From contig BCIG01000021.1 in the NCBI GenBank assembly GCA_001599915.1, positions 310,001 to 374,000 of the forward strand: 64,000 bases of DNA. Reading direction: 5' to 3'. This document shows, piece after piece, positions 33,583-43,176 of this stretch. Origin of the DNA: Symbiotaphrina buchneri (Eukaryota; Ascomycota; Symbiotaphrinales; Symbiotaphrinaceae). The position numbers and the translations under genes are program-made. Under the pieces are notes generated by a model. It was not told where the DNA came from and made no database searches. It was given only the letters and a program-made list of their open reading frames with translations. Positions within the stretch are counted from its first letter, which is position 1. Each line of letters begins with the position of its first letter.

Positions 33583-33845
33583 ATGTCGACTCCTGCACCA
33601 GCATCCTACAACGGTGACGAAAAGCAGCGCTCCCTCTTCCACCACGAGGCCAAGAAACATGAATGCCACCATTATATGCGCACGTATGGTGGGCAGGTCA
33701 GTGGCATTTCGCGGATATCGTTAGTCATGCAGCTGATGGAATAAAATAGCTAGCAAATGCTTTCGTGTGGGGCATGGGAACGACGTTGGGCGCGGATGTA
33801 GCCAATACTGCGGTGGGAGATGTGAAACAGTGGTGGAGGCATTGA
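33583..33845 (+). CDS. Small conserved hypothetical protein, glycine-rich C-terminus
   Basis: I recognise no named family. Two exons, 33583-33696 and 33750-33845, give 69 residues starting MSTPAPASYNGDEKQRS. The middle is rich in His and Lys (FHHEAKKHECHHYMRTY), then comes a short segment with small residues and GxxxG-like spacing (LANAFVWGMGTTLGADVANT) that could insert in or lie on a membrane, ending in VKQWWRH. The 53-nt intron has a CTGAT branch site and is in phase 0. The start context, splice sites and compositional order look real, and small proteins of this type are found across Pezizomycotina. The alternative is a spurious pair of short frames. Confidence 0.55.
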
Positions 33846-34262
33846 GGCAATCGATCCCTTCATTTCAGCCGTTGGAAGCACAGGCGACAGTTGCGACCGC
33901 GGACCGGCATGCGCGGAAGTCATCTGCTAGAGGACGGTTTTCTCCCAATCTTGTGATATGGGCAGGCCAAACACATGGATTAGACGATGGCACGTTTTAC
34001 GGACTAAGGAAGAGATCAACCATCCCTCCCGGCGATTATGGCAGCAGACAGATACTTGTCCGCAAGAAAGCTTTGGATTATTTATTCTTGAGGAGAAGAT
34101 TTAACCGGACGCTCAGCCGGTCGAGCGTCTTGGATCAACAAAGAACAATGATATGCTCTTCCTTATGATATCTACACTATTCTGCAGCCCTCTATGGTCC
34201 CACATCTCACAAATTTCTCCTCCCCGGCTTGGGTTATACACTCTGAGCTCCAATGCACTTGT
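33846..34262. other. Convergent 3' region
   Basis: A 417-bp gap between the stop of the 69-residue gene and the stop of the minus-strand Zn dehydrogenase gene. An overlapping plus-strand frame (33767-34168) has no ATG in good context and no family resemblance. Nothing else is seen. Confidence 0.4.
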
Positions 34263-35560
34263 TTATACATCTGTCTCGTCAGACTCGATCACAACTTTCA
34301 GCACCAGTTTGCCCTCCGCATCGGCGGTCTTCCCTGCCATTTCAAAGGCACTCTTTACCGTGTCCTCCTTCAAACCTCTGAAACGATGTGTAACCAGTTT
34401 CTCGAACTCCGGCACCGTCTCCTCCTCCTTTCCAGGTATTGGCTGGCCGGCCCGTGACACAATCGAGATCCCTTCACCGTATGTGTTTGCATAACGGAAT
34501 ACCCCTACTAGATCAACTTCCCTCAAGGCTGCTGCAGAGATAGGCAGTGTTTGAATTGGCGTCCCCATACCAATCATCAACACGCGCCCACCGGGCCTCG
34601 CAGCATACATAGCGGCCTGTAAGCATGCTTCCACTCCCGTGCACTCGAAGACTGCGTCGAACAGGCCAATTGCACCACCATCCTTCCGCTCCACATCGCC
34701 AGCTATTCCAGCTACTTCCCTTGCAATCTCCAGCTTCTCTTCAATTGTGGTGCCCCGCTTTCTGGGCACTACGAAGCCCCTATGCGCGAAGCCGTTCTTG
34801 ACAGCGAAGTCCACCCGGCCGGCATCAATGTCTGCAATCACAACAGTGCTGCCTTTCGGCGATTTCACCTTCGCCATGGCTGCAGCAAGTAATCCTACCG
34901 CCCCTGCTCCCAAAACGAGCAAGCTCAATGGACCTTCATTGGCTTTGGCCAGGGCATCTAACTGGGCCCTCCTTATGGCGTGGAGTGCCACCCCCAACGG
35001 CTCCAAGAGTGCCCCCACTGCGGGAGAGACGCTCTCGGGCAGCTTGTAGCACCATTCTCCCGGGTGGTTGATGGCTCCTTGCAAGGTACCCTGGAAATGA
35101 GGAAAGCTCTTGCCCGAGCTCCGGAACCGCATCCCACTGCAGATGTTGTATCTTCCCTCCTTGCATCGTGCGCAGTTTCCGCAGGGCAAGCCCACTTCAA
35201 GGGCGACGCGATCGCCAGGGGCGAACTTGGAAGTCAAAGAGGAGCCGACAGCAAGTACGGTCCCGCTGGATTCGTGGCCTAGGGACAGGGGTTCGCGAAG
35301 GAGAATATCGCCATTGGCAAAGTGGTTGAAGTAATGTAGGTCGGAGCCGCAGAGACCGGTGTGAGTGACGTGGACTTGGAGCTCGGTTGGGGATGGAGGA
35401 GGAAGGGCTCGCGATTCCTGTGTAATTGTGAGCGCCGCTTCAAAGAACTGGGAGGTCTGGCACTGCATACAATGGCCAGGGTCTTAGGCGCCTGTAAGAC
35501 CGAGGCGGTTATTGTGCGGGGTTTGGACTCGACGGAAGGGGAGATAGCTGCGGGAGACAT
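34263..35560 (-). CDS. Zinc-dependent sorbitol/L-idonate-type dehydrogenase (MDR family)
   Basis: A medium-chain polyol dehydrogenase. Exon 1 (35471-35560) encodes MSPAAISPSVESKPRTITAS to LAI; exon 2 (34263-35417) continues with ESRALPPPSPTELQ; together 414 residues. The 53-nt intron restores the usual N-terminal beta-strand, which would otherwise be lost. Catalytic zinc ligands show in GLCGSDLHY and GHESSG; the structural zinc site is intact in CGNCARCKEGRYNIC; the Rossmann loop is GAGAVGLL. The family oxidises sorbitol, xylitol or L-idonate. Its divergent partner is a gluconate-5-dehydrogenase-type SDR, and myo-inositol oxygenase lies 3 kb away, so L-idonate 5-dehydrogenase (the GluE step of Aspergillus D-glucuronate catabolism) is my preferred role; xylitol or sorbitol dehydrogenase is the alternative. 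Confidence 0.85.
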
Positions 35561-36010
35561 GGTGGGAGATGATGGTTGAGGGATGTCTCATGCAAGCGGA
35601 ACGAATAACCAATATATTGTTAAAATATGCTTCCAAGAAAGCAACTTTGTCAGTCAAGAGAACAGAATTTCGTATCAAATTATCGCGGTGATGATGTCTT
35701 TCCGAGCCTTGATCCCACAACAATTCATTAAATGGTGGTGAATCAAAGGACATGATCCTGTAGGCTTTTGTACCCCCGCGGGGTGAACTTCCTTAGATTT
35801 GTAGCATCCCGCAACATTGCATCCCACCGGCGTCACGCTAGGCCGACCACCGAGCGAGGGACTGACGATGGCGTGGGGTGACTGTGGGTCTGTGCGCGTT
35901 TCTTCTTCCTCATCATGCGGCAGCTGAGCAACCGTGACGATGGCTTCTTAAGATAAATACAGGGGCTCTCCTAATTATCTGGCCTCATCTGATTGTGTGA
36001 ATGCGAAACA
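35561..36010. promoter_or_regulatory. Divergent promoter of Zn dehydrogenase and KduD-like SDR
   Basis: A 450-bp region between two gene starts. It has an AT-rich part near the dehydrogenase (35600-35720) and a GC-rich part near 35820-35900. CCGGCGTCACG at 35827-35837 matches a sequence in the myo-inositol oxygenase/AKR promoter (39346-39356) at ten of eleven positions. A TATA-like AGATAAAT patch lies near 35951, just upstream of the SDR. Shared control of both genes is likely given their arrangement. Confidence 0.5.
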
Positions 36011-36952
36011 ATGGCATCTCTTCAACAGCTCTTCTCTCTCGAGGGTCAAACCGCCCTCGTCACCGGGGGAACGCGGGGCGTCGGGCAAGCCATGGCTGTT
36101 GCCCTGGCGGAAGCTGGCGCGGACGTCCTCCTGGTGCAAGTATAGCTTCCTACTCCTCAATCCAGACTATAATAGACTGACAAGTGGTATCGCCAGAGAG
36201 ATCACTCCAAAACACAGACAAAGTCGCAAATTGAGGCACTGGGCCGCAAAGCCACCATCTACACGGCGGATCTGGCATTGCCGGAGTCCGTCAAAGCAGT
36301 TACGGAAGCTATCTTCAAAGATGTACCGCGGGTGGACATCCTGCTGGACTGTGCGGGCATCCAGCGGAGACATCCCAGTCATCTTTTCCCCGACGATGAT
36401 TGGAACGAGGTACGTCCCAGCGCTTGTTGGTTTGAGTCTTCTTTCTGGACTCGGCTCGCGCCCGCATTCATATGCGTAAATGGCTGCTGACACAGTCTCT
36501 CGCAGGTCCTCCAAGTCAACCTCACAACACCCTTCCTCCTATGCCGCGCCGTGGGCGCTCACATGCTCAACCAGCCGCCGCACCCCACTACATCGCGGCG
36601 CGGGAGTATCATCAACATCGCCTCGCTCCTCTCCTTCCAAGGAGGGATTACCGTGCCAGCCTACGCCGCGTCCAAAGGCGGGGTGGCGCAGCTTACCAAA
36701 GCCCTCAGCAACGAGTGGGCCGGCAAGGGCATCACGGTCAATGCGATCGCGCCCGGATATATTGCGACCGAGATGAATACTGCGCTGATGCATGATGATG
36801 CGCGGGCGACGAGCATCTTGGCGAGAATCCCGGCTGGCAGATGGGGGAGTCCAGAGGACTTTAAGGGTGTGGTGGTGTGGTTGGCGAGTAAAAGCGCGGG
36901 GTATGTGAGCGGTGAGGTGGTCACGGTTGATGGAGGTTGGATGGGTCGGTGA
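36011..36952 (+). CDS. SDR, 2-deoxy-D-gluconate 3-/gluconate 5-dehydrogenase-like
   Basis: A classical short-chain dehydrogenase that interconverts keto-gluconates and gluconates using NAD(P)H. Exons 36011-36139, 36197-36409 and 36506-36952 give 262 residues, the normal classical SDR length. Visible motifs are TGGTRGVGQ (cofactor loop, residues 18-26), DCAG in ILLDCAGIQ (NNAG equivalent), [11 protein letters not shown] with the catalytic Ser, YAASKGG with Tyr and Lys, and [13 protein letters not shown]. The closest family by feel is KduD/IdnO. With the neighbouring Zn dehydrogenase and MIOX, reduction of 5-keto-D-gluconate to D-gluconate (the GluF step) is a plausible job. This is inference; 2-deoxy-gluconate or 2,5-diketo-type substrates are alternatives. 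Confidence 0.88.
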
Positions 36953-37862
36953 TCTGGTATATATCATGCTGGTCTGGCTTTAGGGTAATATAAACAAAAA
37001 CACCTTTAGAGATGTCAATTCTGATCCAATTCATGCCATACCATGCTGGCCTGGTCCCATAAGCGGTCATCTCCAAGCAGGCACCCAGCGAACACAAACA
37101 CACAACCCCTGAGTACCCCTGAACTACGGTAGCAAGCACCCAACATCCAGTCCAATACTCCACCCTCCATCAAGATCCTCCCATTTACCTTAATTCTGCC
37201 TCCTCCACCAGGCCCATCCCTTCCCCATCTCTCCACTCACAATTTTTCCAAACCAATTTCCCCACGGTCCTCTACTTCGTACACAAGCGGGCCATGACCC
37301 CCACGTCTTCTCGGGCCGCATGACCGAAGGAATTCCTTGGCGCGGTTTGTTGCTGGACCCCTGGAGTGCCCCGCCCGCGGGGAAAGTTGCCTTTTTGGGA
37401 TGCCGAGCCAGAAATAGTACCCACCCGGGTGCAGTAACTGGGCTGGCCACTCATAGCCCGTTGATTTCCATGCAGCCAGATGGCCAGGTTGATCCGTCTC
37501 CCGGGTATGGGAAATAGAGGGCAAAAATTGGGAAGTAATGAATGAGGCAGAGTCTTGAGTGGTACAAAATACCATCAACGAATTGTTGAAAGGGTAAAAG
37601 TAGGGTAAGCCAGGGGACCAGCACGTCCAGAGGGAACGTCTGATGTGATTACCAGAGCTACAGTTCTTGGACAACCAGTGTAGTGAGAGACAACGAAAAA
37701 TGATTTATTCTTCCAACATATCTTATTCGCTAACAAGGTCATATCCTGATAATTTAGGTATACTTTAATGGTCCATAATGAACATAATCCAACGTACAAC
37801 GCCAAAACATAGCAACCCAATGTCCTTTGAAAAGATTAATCGATAACTATCGGCATTTGCAT
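36953..37862. other. Convergent intergenic region, 0.9 kb
   Basis: It lies between the stop of the KduD-like SDR and the stop of myo-inositol oxygenase. A minus-strand frame of about 145 codons (37237-37674) lacks any family resemblance. No RNA gene, repeat or mobile element was recognised; 37680-37830 is AT-rich. Confidence 0.4.
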
Positions 37863-38877
37863 CTACCACCGCAAAACCTTGTTGGGGAAGTACTCATCGA
37901 TGAGCTCCAGGTAGTAAGGCTGTTTCATCATTAGCATGTCACTTGGTCTCTCGAAGGGAAGCAGTCGAACGAACCTTGAGCTCCTCTACGGTAGGTACTT
38001 CATCGCTCTTGGAGTACAAGTCGTAGGGGTTGAATGCCTTGACAGCCTCCAACATCTTCTTGTCATGCTCGTTCATGAAGTAGCGATAAGCACCAGCATT
38101 GTGCCAGGGGTAGAAGCTGTGGTAGCGGATCATAGCCAGCGCCTCATCCGGCAGAGTCGATTGCTCCTTGACGATATGGTACAGGTACTCATCATGGCCC
38201 CAGCTGAGCATGACCTTGTCGAGACCACAGCCCTCGCTGTAGATGCCATACTTGGTGCTGTAGATCGGATGGTTGTAGTCCTCGTTGCCTTTAAAGGTAT
38301 CTGGATAGATGATACGCTCATCAAAGGCGCAGCCCACAGGGAACGTGTCGCCGACGACGTCCCACTGACCTTCCGCGTCGAAAAAGAAAAGGAGCTTGCC
38401 AAGATCATGGATGAGGCCAGTGAGCTGCATCCAGCGAGGCTTGCCATCGCGACGAATGGCTTCCGCCGACTGTAGCAGGTGCTCAATCTGTGAGAGCGAG
38501 GTGTCCGGGTCAGATTCGTCGATGAGTGTATTCAGTTTCTCCATGGCCTCCCAGATAGTCATGTGAGCACGGGTCTTGCTGTTGAAGCTGTGGCGGGCTT
38601 TGAGGTTGTATGCCACGGTCTGTTTCTCGTGCTGCTCGCGATAGAAGTTCTTGACGCGGTAGCACGCATCTTCGAATTGCCGGAACTGCGTCTTGTCTTT
38701 GTTCGCGTCGAACTTGGATTGCTCATAGAGATCAACTTCCTCGGCCGTGGCCGTGCCTTGCTTGACTTTGGCAGCAGCCTTGAGGACATTAACCTTGTCG
38801 ATATCGTCGGACACAGCCTCAAGTTCTCTGCCGTCGCGGCGGGTGTTGAAGGTCTCTTCAAGCATTGCAGGTGCCAT
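37863..38877 (-). CDS. miox: myo-Inositol oxygenase
   Basis: This di-iron enzyme cleaves myo-inositol with O2 to D-glucuronate, the entry to inositol catabolism. Exon 1 (37975-38877) encodes MAPAMLEETFNTRRDG onward; a 55-nt intron leads to the last exon (37863-37919), PYYLELIDEYFPNKVLRW, the hallmark C-terminus; total 319 residues, normal for the family. Iron ligands are visible in the family motifs: the His of ARHSFNSKT, HD in GLIHDLGKLL, HDEY in LSWGHDEYLYHIV and the RYHSFYPWH segment, with a late Asp. The substrate region PVGCAFDERIIYPDTF is intact. It is divergent from an aldo-keto reductase across a 1.3-kb promoter and close to two other sugar-acid enzymes, which points to inducible growth on inositol or uronate. 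Confidence 0.96.
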
Positions 38878-39112
38878 TTTTGCTAATAAAATTAAGATGC
38901 AGAAACTGGGTATCTTTGAGGAACAAAAGGATAGGAAGGAATCTTGAAGTAGAGGTTCAGAGATATGTGGATGAGAAGAAATCTATGTCGAGATCTGGGG
39001 GGAGGAAGGGTTATTTCTACTCCAAGGGACTTGCTTCAAGATAATAATGGAAAACCATTTCCAGGCAAGTACATCAAGAAAAGTTCCTTCGCAGATTGCC
39101 CACACAACGGAC

Positions 39113-39138
39113 AGAGAGAGAGAGAGAGAGAGAGAGAG
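39113..39138. repeat. (AG)13 microsatellite
   Basis: Thirteen uninterrupted AG dinucleotides lie about 235 bp upstream of the MIOX start. On the MIOX sense strand this is a CT tract, a common feature of fungal promoters and leaders. Confidence 0.95.
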
Positions 39139-39268
39139 GGACACTAGTGTGGCACTCCCCATGCTGGAGCATAGCGGAGTGGAGATCGAGACAAGAGCAA
39201 CTCTGTGGCCACTGCCACTCATCGTTGATGCATTCCATCAATGCAAAGCCCTGAATTAGCTCCTTCCC

Positions 39269-39351
39269 CGCCGGATCAACTTTCGATATTAATTAGTATC
39301 GACCCACAGGGACCTCAGGCCGTGGGGTCTCAGATAGCGGTCGATCCGGCG
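39269..39351. repeat. Nested inverted repeats in MIOX/AKR promoter
   Basis: Outer arms CGCCGGATC (39269-39277) and GATCCGGCG (39343-39351) are perfect 9-bp complements 65 bp apart. Between them is an 18-bp near-perfect palindrome, CGATAT-TAATTA-GTATCG (39284-39301), with one mismatched pair. The outer arms each contain CCGGAT or its complement, resembling half-sites of zinc-cluster factors. Confidence 0.6.
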
Positions 39352-40200
39352 TGACGTGGAAAGACTCTGACCCATGAGGATCCATGATTGGACCCGTGCT
39401 TGACCGTTTATTGTCATGGTGCGAAACTCCGGAGCTCTTCCAGGCCTCAGACATGGTGCATGAACGCGGCCGGGGCGCCTAGCGCAAACAGCGCGGAAAA
39501 TCTCTCGCCCTGGCGTCCATCAACCCGCAAATCACTGCCCGATGCAGACGTGGGAGCTTCCGTAGCGTAAGCCACACGGAATAACTCGCACCGTGACCCA
39601 GCGTCGGCATCCTAAAATAGGAAAGTTTCGGCGTCATGCCTGGCCCGGAATTCAAGTTTTGAAAGGGGAATCTCAGCGCTGATACCGGAAAACCACTCCC
39701 GAAAATTACAAACGAGAGTTCCAAATCGTCAACTTCAAGAAACTGGTTGGAGTTGGCGTCATATCTCCTGACTACCCCATGCGACAGAAGGCAAGGGGTT
39801 CGATATGAGAGAGAAGGAACGAGTGAAAGGCTCGATGTTGTTATTCTGAGGGTGAACCTCAGGAGCAATCACATCTGTAAGTGCAAGTACAGGTGTAAAA
39901 CCATAAGGTGTGTACTCCGTGCACCACACCCACTTCGGTGGGACCGGAGCGCAATAACGTTTTCGAGCATCTTCCGGCAGGGACAAATATTTCTCCTAGC
40001 TCCCGTCCTGACACCGGAACAATTTTTGCCAGCGCCGGTCCCGGCCCCACGCACTTGTTGTAGATATCGTCATAGGCGCTTTGCAACCGCCGGATTCACT
40101 GTACCAGAATCTTCTGTTCTGCAGCTACGAAGTGTACAGACGACCGACATTAAACGGCAATTCAGAGTCATAGAAAAGCATTTTTTCTGCCAAAACCATC

Positions 40201-41362
40201 ATGGATCGCTGCCCTGTTATGTCCGGCAAAGGGCCCGAAGCAATTCAGAAGTCCCTGCAGGAGACACGGTTGCCCGCCGATGTCAATCCCGCATCTCACA
40301 TCCCCACCGTAGACGCGGTCAATCTCCCTCTACCCCTGAACAATGGCACCGCTATTCCTGCTCTTGGTCTAGGGACGTGGCAGTCGGATCCAGGGAAGGT
40401 CAAGGAGGCTGTTAAATACGCTCTATTGAACGGCTATCGGCACATTGACTGCGCATACGTCTATGGAAATGAAGCCGAGGTCGGCGAGGGCATCAAGGAA
40501 GCCCTTGCTACTGGAAAGGTCAAGCGGGAGGACATTTTTGTGACCACGAAGTTGTGGTGCACCTATCATTCGAGAGTTATGGAGAACCTGGAGAAGAGCT
40601 TGAAGTTGCTGCAGCTGAATTATGTGGACCTATACCTCGTTCATTGTAAGAATTTGTGTTTAAGTAGCATGCGACGGGCGTACTGCTAACGATAAAATCT
40701 AGGGCCTGTACCAATGAACCCGAAAGGCAACGACGAGAAATTTCCAAAGCTCCCAGATGGCAGTCGTGATATCCAGAAAGATTGGAGACACACAGATACA
40801 TGGGCGGAGATGGAAAAGCTCCCGGGAACTGGTAAGGTCAAAGCAATCGGCGTCTGCAACTATAGTGTTCCGTTCCTCGAAGAGCTTTTGTCCAAAGCGA
40901 AAATCGTACCCGCTGTCAACCAGATCGAAAACCACCCATACCTACCACAACAGGAAATTGTCGACTTTTGCAAGGAAAAGGGTATTCGCATTACGGCATA
41001 TAGCCCTCTGGGTAGCACTGGGGGCCCGTTGATGCAAGACATGGCTATACTGGGGATTGCAGGAAAGTGGGGTGTCAGTCCGGCCTGTGTTCTCCTGAGT
41101 TATCATGGTGAGTGATCCCCTACTTGCAGTCGCCGTGCAGACCAGCCTAATCTCCGTGACAGTCGCTCGGGGCAGCGCGGTTCTCGCCAAATCAGTGACA
41201 CATTCGCGGATAGATGCGAACAAAAAGATCATCAAGCTGGATGATAGGGATATGCAGACCCTGGAGCAGGTTCATAAGAAGAGAGGTATCACGAGATATG
41301 TCTACCCAGCATTCGGCGTAAATATGGGATTCCCAGACAGGCCCGATGGGTTGAAGCTATAA
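40201..41362 (+). CDS. Aldo-keto reductase, candidate D-glucuronate reductase
   Basis: An NADPH-dependent carbonyl reductase of the AKR superfamily. Exons 40201-40645, 40703-41107 and 41163-41362 give 349 residues. The barrel signature [15 protein letters not shown] begins near residue 50; the catalytic Asp and Tyr are in [12 protein letters not shown], the Lys in VTTKLW and the His in LYLVHW, which is completed only by splicing intron 1. The second AKR signature region [14 protein letters not shown] and [12 protein letters not shown] follow; the cofactor-binding end has [14 protein letters not shown] in place of the common IPKS form. The N-terminal ~40 residues are an extension beyond the barrel; an ATG at 40219 is an alternative start. 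Divergent pairing with MIOX suggests it reduces D-glucuronate to L-gulonate (GluD step); glycerol dehydrogenase-type activity is the alternative. Confidence 0.88.
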
Positions 41363-41720
41363 GTTGGCAAAGCATAATAAAAAGAAGCGTGTAGTAGATG
41401 TCGATCTGCGAATATCAATTCATTTACACGCCCAATGTGTTGTCTGTCTGAGTCTACCAATGCATGCTGCTCACTTGGCTGTCCTGATACGCTTATGGAT
41501 AGTTTCGGCGGACGAAGGAACTTTGAAGATGCATGAAGGAAGGCTAAGTCGTCATTGAACACGAATTCAGTGCATGAATTACTAATGCACATCTCTGTTT
41601 ATATGAAAGCCCACGAGGATCCTCTTGTCACTTGTGAAGTAGGAATATCCAGACATTATTTTTCGTGATACAGTTCATCTCTCACTGACTGTTCTCAAAG
41701 ATAAATCTGCCTGACTATCA
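41363..41720. other. Intergenic, AKR to SDR
   Basis: A 358-bp gap between two plus-strand genes; it should hold the AKR 3' end and the promoter of the next gene. No TATA box or repeat stands out. Confidence 0.4.
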
Positions 41721-42919
41721 ATGAGTCCGGCCATATTCCTGTAAGTTGCACCACTGTAACTTCGTAGCCCCTCGGCTACGGCCGCCCCAGGTCAGACGTC
41801 GGACAAAAGAAGTTCCGCTCACTCGTATCCTAGGACCGGCGGAACGGGATATATCGGCGGCAGTGTCTTGCACACGCTGGTTGAGCACAACCCGGAGTAC
41901 GACATTACAGTCCTTCTCCGGAAGACCCCCGATGGCTTTTCCAAACGCTATCCTCATGTACACATAGTTACTGGTGACTATGACAGTGCCGATGTGCTGT
42001 CAGACGCCGCATCCAAAGCCGACATTGTCGTTCGTAAGTCTCGACCACCTACCTGCAGGCAGCCTGAAGATCAATTGACCTTTGAAATGCAGATTGTGGT
42101 AATTCCGACCATGAAGCATGCGTCCGAGCCTTGATTGCGGGCCTGCTGCGCCGGAAGGAGCAGTCGTTCCTAATACATCTCGGCGGGACCGGCATAGTCT
42201 CAGACTGGCACGATGACAGATACCGCGGCGAGCTCAACCCGAAAGTATGGTCCGACGTCGACGACATCGATGCCATCTGGTCTCTGCCTGATGATGCCTT
42301 TCACCGCAATGTGGACAAGATCATACAAGAGGCGGCCGAGAAGCATGGGGACAAGCTGAAAACGGCCATTGTCTGCCCCCCTGATATCTACGGAAAGGGC
42401 AAGGGCTTCGTTCGTACACAGAGTGTATGCATACCTGGCTTGTACAATGAGATCCTTAGAGTCGGTGCGCCGTTCTACACGGGTTCCGGCGCCAACACGC
42501 GGTCCTGGGTTCATATCGATGATCTTATGAAGGTGTACCTGAAGATAGTGGAAGCCGCAACAAATGGTGGCAGTAATGCTGATTGGGGCAAAAACGGCTA
42601 CTATTTCACGGCTAGCCAGGAAACGAGTCAATATGATCTTGCTAAGGCAGCTGGCAAAATACTGAAGAGTCATGGGCTCATTCAGACAGATGAACCCAAG
42701 CAATTGCCCCTGTCAGAAGTCGACGGCATGTTGGCTTATCTGGGCTACCCGCATATTGGCACCTACATGTTTGCCTCCAACTCTCGTACCCGAGCAGACA
42801 GGGCGAGGAAAGTCCTCGGTTACGAGCCGGATGCACCGAGTATTTGGGATACCATGGAGGCGGACCTTCTTGCAGCACACGACAATGCGCGCAAGATCGA
42901 TGTGAGCACTGCAGTGTAA
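41721..42919 (+). CDS. NAD(P)-binding atypical/extended SDR, NmrA/epimerase-like
   Basis: Exons 41721-41740 (20 nt), 41834-42033 and 42093-42919 give 348 residues. The first intron splits the start MSPAIFL from TGGTGYIGGSVLHTL, the Rossmann loop; without it the protein would lose its first beta-strand. Later motifs include DIVVHCGNSDHEACV, LIHLGGTG, PPDIYGKGKG and RSWVHIDDLMKVYLKIVEAA, typical of extended or atypical SDRs that act on small metabolites. There is no classical YxxxK at the expected place, so catalysis may be lost or altered, as in NmrA-like sensors. It sits in tandem behind the aldo-keto reductase and could belong to the same pathway or simply be adjacent. The substrate is unknown. 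Confidence 0.82.
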
Positions 42920-43176
42920 ATCCCTGTGGCAGTATTTTTCAGAACTCCGATGCACCAGAACCTCAAGAGTGGCTGCTTAGGGAACTCCTTAGGAACTCAA
43001 TATCCATTGACCGCCGCGCAGTGGTAGGAAATGGGGTATTTAATGAGGGATATCTATGCTGTTCGACCTTCACAGAACGTCGTATAATGCAAAACCGAAT
43101 ATAGCGTTCCAGCGGGGTATTAGTGATACCAATTATACCAAACTCCTGAACCCAAGGTGTTGAAAGCCTCCAAAGC

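Larger units (their letters stand above)
38878..40200. promoter_or_regulatory. Large divergent promoter of MIOX and AKR genes
   Basis: This 1.3-kb gap is far longer than most in the window. It contains an (AG)13 tract, an 18-bp near-palindrome at 39284-39301, a perfect 9-bp inverted repeat flanking it, and CCGGCGTGACG at 39346-39356. CCGCCGGAT occurs at 39268-39276 and again at 40087-40095, close to the AKR start. Such CGG-containing repeats are the kind of site bound by Zn2Cys6 dimers. Frames of over 100 codons on both strands here show no protein signal. Confidence 0.5.

Noticed and set aside
33767-34168. 133-codon plus-strand frame
   Set aside because: It overlaps exon 2 of the 69-residue gene in another phase and has no recognisable product.
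37237-37674. 145-codon minus-strand frame between the KduD-like SDR and MIOX
   Set aside because: No family resemblance, no splice context and location in a convergent 3' region.
39747-40415. 222-codon plus-strand frame overlapping the AKR start
   Set aside because: It overlaps the well-supported aldo-keto reductase exon 1 in another phase and its translation is Arg/Cys/His-rich without any motif.
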